DNA from: an uncultured Alphaproteobacteria bacterium | GTDB taxonomy: Bacteria; Pseudomonadota; Alphaproteobacteria; Sneathiellales; Sneathiellaceae | Assembly: GCA_937910835.1 (NCBI GenBank) | Contig: CALEMG010000090.1 | Coordinates: 1-5,365, forward strand | DNA length: 5,365 nt | Direction of reading: 5' to 3' | Part shown: positions 1-5,365 of the stretch, one piece after another | Numbering within the stretch: the first letter of the stretch is position 1 | Layout of the letters: each line of letters opens with the position of its first letter | Made by a program: the position numbers and the translations under genes | Notes under the pieces: model-generated | The model's input: only the letters and a program-made list of their open reading frames with translations | Told to the model about the DNA's origin: nothing | Database searches by the model: none

Positions 1-2240
1 GCCAGGATGATCCGGGCGAGGATGATATCCATCGCGTTGGCACGATCGCTTCTGATCTGCAAATGCTCAAGCTCCCCGACGGAACCGTTAAGGTTTTGGT
101 TGAGGGGGGAGAAAGAGCACGGATTGACGAGTTTGTTGCGAACCCGGACTTCTTTCAGGCGCATGCGGAAATTCTGGAAGAAAAGGATGCGGATACCCCG
201 GAATTGGAGGCGCTGGCGCGTGCTGTCATTTCGCAGTTCGAGCAATATGTGAAGCTTAACCGCAAAATCCCGCCGGAAGTGCTTGTCTCTCTCAATCAGA
301 TCGATGAGCCGTCTAAGCTTGCTGATACAATGGCCTCGCATATGGCGCTCAAAATCTCCGAAAAGCAGGAACTGCTTGAAATCGAGAGTGCGACTGAGCG
401 TCTGGAGCGTGTCTACGCGCTGATGGAAGATGAAATCGGCGTGCTTCAGGTTGAGAAGAAAATCCGCAGCCGGGTCAAGCGCCAGATGGAGAAGACCCAG
501 CGCGAATATTATCTTAATGAGCAGATGAAGGCGATCCAGAAGGAACTCGGCGAAGGCGAGGACGGTCGTGATGAACTGACCGAGCTTGAGGAGAATATCG
601 CCAAGACCAAGCTGACCAAGGAAGCGCTCGAAAAATGTAATCAGGAGATGAAGAAACTCCGGAACATGAGCCCGATGTCAGCCGAGGCAACGGTTGTCCG
701 CAACTATCTCGATTGGATTACCAGCCTGCCGTGGAACAAGCGGACCCGCATCAAGAAGGATCTTGTCCGGGCTGAGAAAATCCTCAATGACGATCATTAC
801 GGCCTTGAGAAAGTCAAGGAACGCATCCTTGAATATCTTGCCGTGCAGCAGCGGATGAAAAAAATCCGCGGCTCTATACTCTGTCTTGTTGGCCCTCCCG
901 GCGTTGGTAAAACGTCGCTCGGTAAGTCGGTTGCCAAGGCGACGGGCCGGAATTTCGTGCGTGTGGCCTTGGGTGGTGTGCGGGATGAAGCAGAAATTCG
1001 CGGTCATCGCCGGACCTATATCGGCTCTATGCCGGGTAAGGTCGTCCAGTCCATGAAGAAGGCGAAGTCGAGCAATCCGCTGTTTCTGTTTGATGAGATC
1101 GATAAACTCGGTAATGACTTCCGCGGCGATCCGTCGTCTGCGCTTCTTGAAGTGCTGGACCCGGAGCAAAATGCGACTTTCGCCGATCATTATCTTGAAG
1201 TCGAGTTTGACCTATCCGAGGTGATGTTCATTTGTACGGCGAACTCGCTGAATATGCCAGGACCGCTCCGCGATCGTATGGAAATCATCCATCTCTCCGG
1301 TTACACGGAAGATGAAAAGGTTGAGATTGCCAAGCGGCATCTCGTGAGAAAGCAGATGAAATCTCATGGGCTGAAGCAGGATGAATGGTCCATTACAGAT
1401 GAAGCGATCCGCGATCTTATCCGTTATTACGCTCGCGAAGCCGGGGTCCGTAATCTGGAGCGGGAACTCGCCAAGCTATGCCGCAAATCGATTAAGGAGA
1501 TCATTACCGATGGTGTGAAGTCGGTCGCGATTACGTCGGATAACTTGAAAGATTATTCTGGTGTTCGGAAGTATCGTTTCGGCGAGATCGAGGAAACTGA
1601 TCAGATTGGCCTGACGACGGGTCTTGCCTGGACCGAAGTTGGCGGCGAACTTCTCACCATTGAAGCGGTGAAGCTTTATGGTAAGGGCCGGATGCAGATC
1701 ACTGGTAAACTGGGCGATGTCATGCAGGAATCCGTGCAGGCCGCGAAAAGCTTTGTGCAGTCTCGCTGTTTGGAAATGGGTGTTAAGCCGACGGATTTCG
1801 ATAAGCATGATATCCATGTCCATGTACCCGAAGGAGCAACACCGAAGGATGGACCGTCCGCCGGTGTGGCGATGGTGACCTCGATCATTTCGGTGCTGAC
1901 CGATATTCCGGTGAGCAAGGATGTCGCCATGACGGGCGAGGTTACTTTGCGGGGCCGGGTTCTGCCAATTGGCGGTCTGAAGGAAAAACTTCTGGCGGCG
2001 CTTCGTGGCGGAATCAAGAAGGTCTTGATTCCAAAGGACAATGAAAAGGACCTTGCCGAAATTCCGGACAATGTGAAAGAGGGACTCGAAATTATCCCTG
2101 TTTCAGAAGTTTCGGAAGTTCTGAAACATGCCTTGACGAAACCTCTCGTTCCCTTGAATTGGACCGAGGAACAGCTGGCGAAAGAACTCGCTGGTGCGTC
2201 GGCTCAGCGAAAAGTTGAGGATGGTGTAACAACCCACTGA
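1..2240 (+). CDS. lon: Lon (endopeptidase La), ATP-dependent serine protease, 5' end missing
   Basis: Cytoplasmic AAA+ protease that unfolds and degrades damaged and regulatory proteins. The frame is open from base 3 and already encodes Lon N-domain sequence (PGEDDIHRVGTIA), so the ATG at 63 is internal and the true start lies upstream. About 745 codons are visible. In order: rest of the N-terminal substrate-binding domain, a charged coiled-coil stretch around 360-660, the AAA+ module with Walker A GPPGVGKT (891-914) and Walker B LFLFDEID (1080-1103), then the C-terminal protease domain. The catalytic Ser is in PKDGPSAG (codon 1857-1859) and the catalytic Lys is the second Lys of GGLKEK (codon 1986-1988). 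Their 43-residue spacing equals Ser679-Lys722 of E. coli Lon, which implies about 60 residues are missing. All key residues are intact and it ends at TGA 2238-2240. Its promoter is outside the window. Confidence 0.98.
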   Translation, partial: QDDPGEDDIHRVGTIASDLQMLKLPDGTVKVLVEGGERARIDEFVANPDFFQAHAEILEEKDADTPELEALARAVISQFEQYVKLNRKIPPEVLVSLNQIDEPSKLADTMASHMALKISEKQELLEIESATERLERVYALMEDEIGVLQVEKKIRSRVKRQMEKTQREYYLNEQMKAIQKELGEGEDGRDELTELEENIAKTKLTKEALEKCNQEMKKLRNMSPMSAEATVVRNYLDWITSLPWNKRTRIKKDLVRAEKILNDDHYGLEKVKERILEYLAVQQRMKKIRGSILCLVGPPGVGKTSLGKSVAKATGRNFVRVALGGVRDEAEIRGHRRTYIGSMPGKVVQSMKKAKSSNPLFLFDEIDKLGNDFRGDPSSALLEVLDPEQNATFADHYLEVEFDLSEVMFICTANSLNMPGPLRDRMEIIHLSGYTEDEKVEIAKRHLVRKQMKSHGLKQDEWSITDEAIRDLIRYYAREAGVRNLERELAKLCRKSIKEIITDGVKSVAITSDNLKDYSGVRKYRFGEIEETDQIGLTTGLAWTEVGGELLTIEAVKLYGKGRMQITGKLGDVMQESVQAAKSFVQSRCLEMGVKPTDFDKHDIHVHVPEGATPKDGPSAGVAMVTSIISVLTDIPVSKDVAMTGEVTLRGRVLPIGGLKEKLLAALRGGIKKVLIPKDNEKDLAEIPDNVKEGLEIIPVSEVSEVLKHALTKPLVPLNWTEEQLAKELAGASAQRKVEDGVTTH

Positions 2241-2253
2241 CTTTAATCGAAAA

Positions 2254-2308
2254 CCGGGTCAAAACCGCAGAAAAGTTGGGGATATCTTGATTTTTCCCTT
2301 TGACCCGG
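2254..2308. repeat. Perfect 10-bp inverted repeat upstream of the HU gene
   Basis: CCGGGTCAAA at 2254-2263 and its exact reverse complement TTTGACCCGG at 2299-2308 are separated by 35 bases. The right arm contains the proposed -35 box of the HU promoter (2300-2305). No T-run follows the right arm, so a normal rho-independent terminator for lon is unlikely. It could be a pair of operator half-sites, or a hairpin at the 3' end of the lon transcript. The repeat is seen directly; its role is inference. Confidence 0.55.
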
Positions 2309-2328
2309 AGCAGCCGACAAACTAGTAT
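2300..2328 (+). promoter_or_regulatory. Probable sigma70-type promoter of the HU gene
   Basis: A -35 box TTGACC (2300-2305, five of six consensus bases) and a -10 box TAGTAT (2323-2328, four of six) are separated by 17 bases. Transcription would start near 2335 and give a leader of about 57 bases before the GTG start. The -35 lies in the right arm of the inverted repeat at 2254-2308. Assigned by consensus only. Confidence 0.5.
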
Positions 2329-2391
2329 TCCACCGTCTTAAACGAATTTCTTGATAAGATATGTTCAAGTCTAAATTGAAGGGGGCTTATA

Positions 2392-2757
2392 GTGAATAAG
2401 AATGATCTCATTGCCGCAGTTGCTGATATTTCAGGTCTGGGGAAATCAGAAGCAGGGAAAAGTGTTGATGCAGTTCTCGAAGCGGTTTCCGGCGCCTTAA
2501 GTGGCGGCGATGAAGTTCGCCTGGTCGGCTTTGGCACTTTCAGCGTTGCTGATCGCAAAGCCTCTGAAGGGCGTAATCCGCGCACGGGCGAAACGATCAA
2601 AATTCCGGCTTCCAAACAGCCGAAATTCAAAGCTGGTAAAGCCTTGAAGGACTCGGTCAACAAGTCACACACGCTGTTGCGGACCAAAATGAATGCCAGG
2701 TTCAATTATTTGAATCTGGCTTCGTTTTTTTTACTTACAATTGCCAGTGTAGGTTGA
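2392..2757 (+). CDS. hupB: HU-type nucleoid DNA-binding protein with an abnormal 31-residue C-terminal extension
   Basis: Small dimeric histone-like protein that bends DNA and shapes the nucleoid. Translation starts at GTG 2392, chosen because a strong Shine-Dalgarno AAGGGGG (2379-2385) sits 6 bases upstream and MNKNDLIAAVA is the normal HU N-terminus. Residues 1-90 cover the whole family fold: the helical dimerisation part, the LVGFGTF core (about 44-50), the DNA-binding arm with the GRNP turn (60-63), and the usual ending AGKALKDSVN. HU normally stops here, at about 90 residues. In this sequence codon 91 is AAG (2662-2664) and the frame runs on to TGA 2755-2757, giving 121 residues. The tail ends in a hydrophobic stretch produced by translating a terminator and its T-run. 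The functional gene probably ends near 2661-2692: AAG to TAG would restore a 90-residue protein, and a TGA at 2690-2692 lies in the +1 frame. The symbol is by family resemblance. Confidence 0.9.
   Translation: MNKNDLIAAVADISGLGKSEAGKSVDAVLEAVSGALSGGDEVRLVGFGTFSVADRKASEGRNPRTGETIKIPASKQPKFKAGKALKDSVNKSHTLLRTKMNARFNYLNLASFFLLTIASVG
2695..2732 (+). terminator. Strong rho-independent terminator of the HU gene
   Basis: An 11-bp stem pairs GCCAGGTTCAA (2695-2705) with TTGAATCTGGC (2710-2720), with one G-U wobble and a 4-base loop TTAT. Four bases later comes a run of eight T (2725-2732). It lies inside the open frame of the HU gene, which is anomalous because ribosomes translating to 2757 would melt the hairpin. 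Its position about 30 bases after the expected HU stop fits a normal terminator. Confidence 0.88.
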
Positions 2758-2763
2758 TATACA
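2734..2763 (+). promoter_or_regulatory. Possible promoter of tRNA-Val
   Basis: Tentative boxes are CTTACA (2734-2739, four of six -35 bases) and TATACA (2758-2763, four of six -10 bases), with an 18-base spacer. The -10 ends 18 bases before the tRNA. TTGCCA at 2741-2746 is a better -35 by sequence but only 11 bases from this -10, so it does not fit. A promoter is expected here because a strong terminator precedes the tRNA; the exact boxes are uncertain. Confidence 0.35.
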
Positions 2764-2781
2764 CGGGCTCGCTTGGAAAAA

Positions 2782-2858
2782 GGGTGATTAGCTCAGCTGG
2801 TTAGAGCATCTCGTTTACACCGAGAGGGTCGGGAGTTCGAATCTCTCATCACCCACCA
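2782..2858 (+). tRNA. tRNA-Val, anticodon UAC
   Basis: A full 77-base cloverleaf with encoded CCA. Acceptor arm GGGTGAT pairs with ATCACCC (2848-2854), discriminator A 2855. The D arm is GCTC/GAGC, the anticodon arm TCTCG/CGAGA with loop TTTACAC, and the anticodon TAC is at 2816-2818. The T arm is GGGAG/CTCTC with one G-U pair around loop TTCGAAT. The anticodon reads Val codons GUA and, by wobble, others of the GUN box. No break or mismatch was found. Confidence 0.96.
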
Positions 2859-3079
2859 TTTTCAATAATATGCTGTTAGTATGTTTGTGTGGTCATGCGG
2901 TTTATGCGTGGCCGTTAGTTGTCGTCATTTGTATCTAAAGGCGGCAATGACTGGCGATTAGGGCAGGCGGTGTGCGCATATCTTCGTGATATATTGCATC
3001 CGGCGGTTCTGGTCGTTATGTGACTTCAGATGTGCCGTAAAAGAGAGAAAATTAATTTTCGAAATCTTTTTTATGCGGC

Positions 3080-3109
3080 TTGACAGGGCCCATCGGGTCC
3101 AATACAAAA
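3080..3109 (+). promoter_or_regulatory. Probable tRNA-Asp promoter with A/T-rich upstream tract
   Basis: A perfect -35 box TTGACA (3080-3085) is followed after 18 bases by TACAAA (3104-3109, four of six -10 bases). The -10 ends 12 bases before the tRNA. The stretch 3038-3073 is strongly A/T-rich and stands where an UP element would bind the RNA polymerase alpha subunit. The bases after the -10 (AGCGTCCC) are GC-rich, like the discriminators of stringently controlled stable-RNA promoters. The last two points are inference. Confidence 0.6.
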
Positions 3110-3121
3110 CAGCGTCCCTGC

Positions 3122-3198
<77 letters not shown>

Positions 3199-3286
3199 CT
3201 TTTCCCCGAAATTGCGAACGATTCTTAGCTGTCCCCCTAATCATCGGGCGCGGCGCGCGTTTGCGTTCCTGCATTGTAAATTATGG

Positions 3287-3319
3287 CCGAATTTTGTTGC
3301 TAATTCGGTTTTCTTCCTT
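3287..3319 (+). terminator. Possible rho-independent terminator after tRNA-Asp
   Basis: A perfect 7-bp stem pairs CCGAATT (3287-3293) with AATTCGG (3302-3308) around an 8-base loop, followed by a T-rich tract TTTTCTTCCTT. The stem is short and the tract interrupted, so it is weaker than the HU terminator. It lies about 90 bases after tRNA-Asp and just before the nuoA promoter, where a boundary is expected. Confidence 0.5.
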
Positions 3320-3337
3320 ATAACCCGACACTATAAT
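3309..3337 (+). promoter_or_regulatory. Probable nuo operon promoter
   Basis: A perfect -10 box TATAAT lies at 3332-3337. The best -35 at 17-base spacing is TTTTCT (3309-3314), only three of six, and it overlaps the T-tract of the preceding hairpin. Transcription would begin near 3343 and leave a leader of about 70 bases before nuoA. A weak -35 suggests an activator or a different start, but nothing in the sequence proves this. Confidence 0.5.
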
Positions 3338-3413
3338 ACCGAACGTAATTGGTAAGAGGGGTTGCCGCTAAATGGGTTGATCTTTATCCGTTTATCGTGG
3401 CAGTTTTTATATT

Positions 3414-3779
3414 ATGGAAGCCTTGCTCGTAGAATATTTACCCATCCTGATCTTTCTGGGATTGGCGGTCGGGTTGTCCGCAGTCATTGTGATTGCGTCC
3501 ATGGTTGTTGCGGCGCAGCATCCGGACTCTGAAAAGCTCTCGCCATATGAATGTGGTTTCGAACCCTTTGACGATGCCCGCAATCAGTTTGATGTCCGAT
3601 TCTACTTGGTCGCCATCCTGTTCATTATTTTCGATCTTGAGGTCGCCTTCCTCTTCCCTTGGTCTATTTCCCTGGGTGGAGTTGGGCTGTTCGGGTTCTG
3701 GTCGATGATGGTGTTCCTCGGGATCCTCACAATCGGCTTTATTTATGAATGGAAAAAGGGAGCTCTGGAATGGGAGTAG
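3414..3779 (+). CDS. nuoA: NADH-quinone oxidoreductase subunit A (ND3-like)
   Basis: Small membrane subunit of complex I that sits where the peripheral arm meets the membrane arm near the quinone site. The 121-residue product has the family length and three hydrophobic segments (about 8-33, 60-84 and 90-111). The first loop carries the signature YECGFEP (45-51), with the Cys equivalent to the loop cysteine of mitochondrial ND3. The second helix carries the conserved acidic pair in FDLEVAFLFPW (Asp74, Glu76). The start at ATG 3414 gives the usual N-terminus. No good Shine-Dalgarno is visible in front of it, only a GTGG 13 bases upstream, and the in-frame ATG at 3372 meets a stop after two codons. 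First gene of the nuo operon. Its 3' end overlaps nuoB by 10 bases. Confidence 0.97.
   Translation: MEALLVEYLPILIFLGLAVGLSAVIVIASMVVAAQHPDSEKLSPYECGFEPFDDARNQFDVRFYLVAILFIIFDLEVAFLFPWSISLGGVGLFGFWSMMVFLGILTIGFIYEWKKGALEWE
3757..3762 (+). promoter_or_regulatory. Ribosome binding site deciding the nuoB start
   Basis: AGGGAG lies 7 bases before ATG 3770, inside the last codons of nuoA. The alternative in-frame ATG at 3749 has no Shine-Dalgarno and would add seven residues that NuoB proteins do not need. This favours 3770 and implies translational coupling with nuoA. Confidence 0.7.
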
Positions 3780-4318
3780 GTTCTGAACTGGTAGGTGCAG
3801 ACACCCAACCGGACGCAAAAGATCAGGACGCGTTTTTCCGCCAGATTGGCCAGGAGCTGGATGACAAGGGTTTTGTCGTCACGCAGGTAGACAAACTTGT
3901 GAACTGGGCGCGCACGGGCTCCCTCTGGCCGATGACCTTCGGTCTAGCCTGCTGTGCTGTCGAAATGATGCATGCCTGGCAGCCTCGCTACGATATGGAA
4001 CGGCTCGGTGTCGTCCCGCGCGGGTCGCCCCGTCAGTCCGATGTCATGATCGTTGCCGGCACACTCACCAACAAGATGGCGCCGGCACTGCGGAAGGTTT
4101 ATGATCAGATGGCGGAGCCGCGCTATGTCATTTCAATGGGATCCTGCGCGAATGGCGGGGGATATTACCATTATTCCTATTCCGTTGTTCGAGGCTGTGA
4201 CCGGATCGTGCCGGTTGATATTTATGTTCCCGGCTGTCCGCCAACGGCAGAAGCGCTGATATACGGTGTCTTTCAGTTGCAGAAGAAAATTCACCGCACC
4301 GGAACATTTTTGCGCTAA
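3770..4318 (+). CDS. nuoB: NADH-quinone oxidoreductase subunit B (PSST/20 kDa, cluster N2)
   Basis: Peripheral-arm subunit of complex I that holds iron-sulfur cluster N2, the last electron carrier before quinone. The product is 182 residues from ATG 3770. Expected N2 ligands are all present: the tandem Cys61-Cys62 in GLACCAVEMMH, Cys126 in GSCANGGGYYHYSYS, and Cys156 in VPGCPPT. The motif SPRQSD (86-91) and the following VMIVAGTLTNKMAPALRKVYDQM block are essentially consensus. The first 30 residues are variable and polar, as usual for this family. It overlaps the end of nuoA by 10 bases and is followed by nuoC after 20 bases, so it is translated as part of the nuo operon. It ends in TAA, which shows TAA serves as a normal stop in this genome. 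Confidence 0.97.
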   Translation: MGVGSELVGADTQPDAKDQDAFFRQIGQELDDKGFVVTQVDKLVNWARTGSLWPMTFGLACCAVEMMHAWQPRYDMERLGVVPRGSPRQSDVMIVAGTLTNKMAPALRKVYDQMAEPRYVISMGSCANGGGYYHYSYSVVRGCDRIVPVDIYVPGCPPTAEALIYGVFQLQKKIHRTGTFLR

Positions 4319-4338
4319 CGGAAAGGGTCGTCAGTTAC

Positions 4339-4947
4339 ATGAATGAAGCGCTTGTAGAACTGGGCGAATTAATCGCGGCCGAACGTTCCGACGAAGTGGT
4401 ATCGACTAACGTCGCCTTCGGTGAGTTGACCGTCAATGTGCGCGCGGAATCGCTGGATAAGTTTCTCGAATTTCTGCGCAATGATCCAAATTGCAAATTC
4501 GAGATACTTAGCGATGTATGTGTGGTGGATTAACCGACGCGCGCGAAGCCTTTCGATGTCGTCTATAATCTTCTCAGCCTCCGTCATAACCAGCGGATTA
4601 TCGTCAAAGCAGAGACGGACGCGCGGACGCCGGTGCCTTCCGTTGTCGGGTTGTTCCCGGCAGCGAACTGGTTCGAACGCGAAGCCTGGGATATGTATGG
4701 CATTATGTTCTCCGGCCATCCGGACTTGCGCCGGATGCTGACGGATTATGGCTTCGAAGGCCATCCGTTGCGTAAGGATTTCCCGCTTACCGGCTATGTC
4801 GAGCTGCGTTATAGCGAAGATGAAAAGCGGGTTGTCTATGAACCGGTCAACCTGACACAGGAATTTCGCAAATTTGATTTCGAAAGTCCCTGGGAGGGAA
4901 CTGAATATGTCCTGCCGGGTGATGAAAAAGCGGAAGGACAGGGCTGA
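4339..4947 (+). pseudogene. nuoC: NADH-quinone oxidoreductase subunit C (30 kDa), interrupted by an in-frame TAA at codon 65
   Basis: NuoC is a cofactor-free peripheral subunit that packs against NuoD in the quinone module of complex I. The frame from ATG 4339 to TGA 4945-4947 is 202 codons, a normal NuoC length. Codons 1-64 give a good N-terminal part ending FEILSDVCVVD. Then comes TAA (4531-4533) where the family usually has Tyr (CGVDYP), and the same frame continues as NuoC: PTRAKPFDVVYNLLS, then the signature with EREAWDMYG (113-121), GHPDLRR (126-132) and GFEGHPLRKDFP (138-149). Nothing is frameshifted. There is no ATG, GTG or TTG in frame between the stop and GTG 4633, which lacks a Shine-Dalgarno, so reinitiation would be poor. 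A second departure, Val62 for the usual Gly, is three codons before. Shine-Dalgarno AAAGGG (4322-4327) lies 11 bases before the start. It could be a real nonsense mutation or a sequence error; the surrounding gene shows no other decay. Confidence 0.9.
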
Positions 4948-5365
4948 TGGCGGAAGTCCAGATCAAGAACTATACGCTTAACTTCGGTCCGCAGCATCCG
5001 GCGGCCCATGGTGTGCTGCGCATGGTGATGGAGCTTGACGGCGAAGTGGTTGAGCGGATCGAGCCGCATAGCGGCCTGCTGCACCGCGGCACCGAAAAGC
5101 TGATCGAGCATAAAACCTATATGCAGGCGATGCCGTATTTCGACCGCCTTGATTATGTGGCGGCGATGAGTCAGGAGCATGCTTTTGTGCTGGCGGCGGA
5201 AAAACTTCTCGGTTGCGAAGTGCCGGAGCGGGCGCAGTATATCCGCGTTCTCTTCTCGGAAATCTCCCGCATTCTTAATCATATCATGAATGTCTGTGCA
5301 CAGGCCATGGACGTCGGTGCAACAACGCCGATGCTCTGGGCCTTTGTTGAACGCGAAACATTAAT
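4947..5365 (+). CDS. nuoD: NADH-quinone oxidoreductase subunit D (49 kDa), 3' end missing
   Basis: Subunit of the peripheral arm that forms the quinone-binding pocket with NuoB. ATG 4947 overlaps the nuoC stop by one base (TGATG), and AAGGA (4934-4938) lies 8 bases upstream, so translation is coupled to nuoC. The first 139 codons are visible. They show the N-terminal NFGPQHPAAHGVLR with the His pair lining the quinone pocket, then HSGLLHRGTEKLIE, PYFDRLDYV, QEHAF and AMDVGATTP. These are the hallmark motifs of the [NiFe]-hydrogenase-derived large subunit family. Ser replaces the more usual Ile in the HxGLLHRG motif, a minor change. The full protein should be about 390-400 residues, so roughly two thirds lies off the right edge. 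Confidence 0.96.
   Translation, partial: MAEVQIKNYTLNFGPQHPAAHGVLRMVMELDGEVVERIEPHSGLLHRGTEKLIEHKTYMQAMPYFDRLDYVAAMSQEHAFVLAAEKLLGCEVPERAQYIRVLFSEISRILNHIMNVCAQAMDVGATTPMLWAFVERETL

Noticed and set aside
678..1190. Long reverse-strand ORF inside lon (170 codons)
   Set aside because: Shadow of the lon coding frame; no recognisable domain, and lon on the plus strand is unambiguous. The same holds for the reverse ORFs at 1476-1823 and 1676-2071.
3749..3769. Upstream ATG as the nuoB start
   Set aside because: It lacks a Shine-Dalgarno, while ATG 3770 has AGGGAG at 7 bases.
4531..4533. TAA reassigned to Tyr, or programmed recoding
   Set aside because: nuoB ends in TAA at its normal length, and I see no recoding structure near the nuoC codon. 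A point mutation or sequence error is simpler.
4633..4947. C-terminal nuoC part as an independent 104-residue gene from GTG 4633
   Set aside because: It starts mid-domain, has no ribosome site, and the in-frame sequence before it is also NuoC; it is a fragment of the interrupted gene.
4836..5282. Reverse 148-codon ORF across the nuoC-nuoD junction
   Set aside because: It lies opposite two conserved genes and has no recognisable motif; a shadow frame. The reverse ORF at 4369-4764 is rejected likewise.

Overview
The window is a piece of an alphaproteobacterial chromosome. The organism call rests on gene order (lon, an HU gene, tRNA-Val, tRNA-Asp, then the nuo operon), which is familiar from Rhodospirillales-type alphaproteobacteria, and on the complex I sequences, which look alphaproteobacterial: nuoC and nuoD are separate genes and the ECGFEP, SPRQSD and GHPDLRR motifs are typical. 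GC content looks moderate by eye. I cannot name the genus.

Layout. Bases 1-2240 are the Lon protease gene, missing about its first 60 codons off the left edge. A 151-base gap carries a plausible sigma70-type promoter for the HU gene, with a perfect 10-bp inverted repeat whose right arm covers the -35 box. The HU gene starts with GTG at 2392. It matches HU over 90 residues but then stays open for 31 more codons, through a strong rho-independent terminator and a possible tRNA promoter. tRNA-Val(UAC) and tRNA-Asp(GUC) follow, 263 bases apart, the latter with a clear TTGACA box. A weaker terminator-like hairpin and a perfect TATAAT box then precede nuoA, nuoB, nuoC and the start of nuoD, all on the plus strand and tightly packed (10-base overlap, 20-base gap, 1-base overlap).

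Function. NuoA is a membrane subunit, and NuoB, NuoC and NuoD build the quinone-reducing connecting part of proton-pumping NADH:quinone oxidoreductase (complex I). Lon and HU are housekeeping proteins for protein quality control and nucleoid architecture.

The two real anomalies both concern stop codons. nuoC has an in-frame TAA at codon 65 where the family usually has Tyr, with the same frame continuing as normal NuoC on both sides. The HU gene lacks a stop at its usual end. Either could be a true mutation or a sequence error; raw reads would decide. I see no novel biological system: no mobile element, CRISPR array, toxin-antitoxin pair or defence gene. The window is otherwise an ordinary, conserved housekeeping region.
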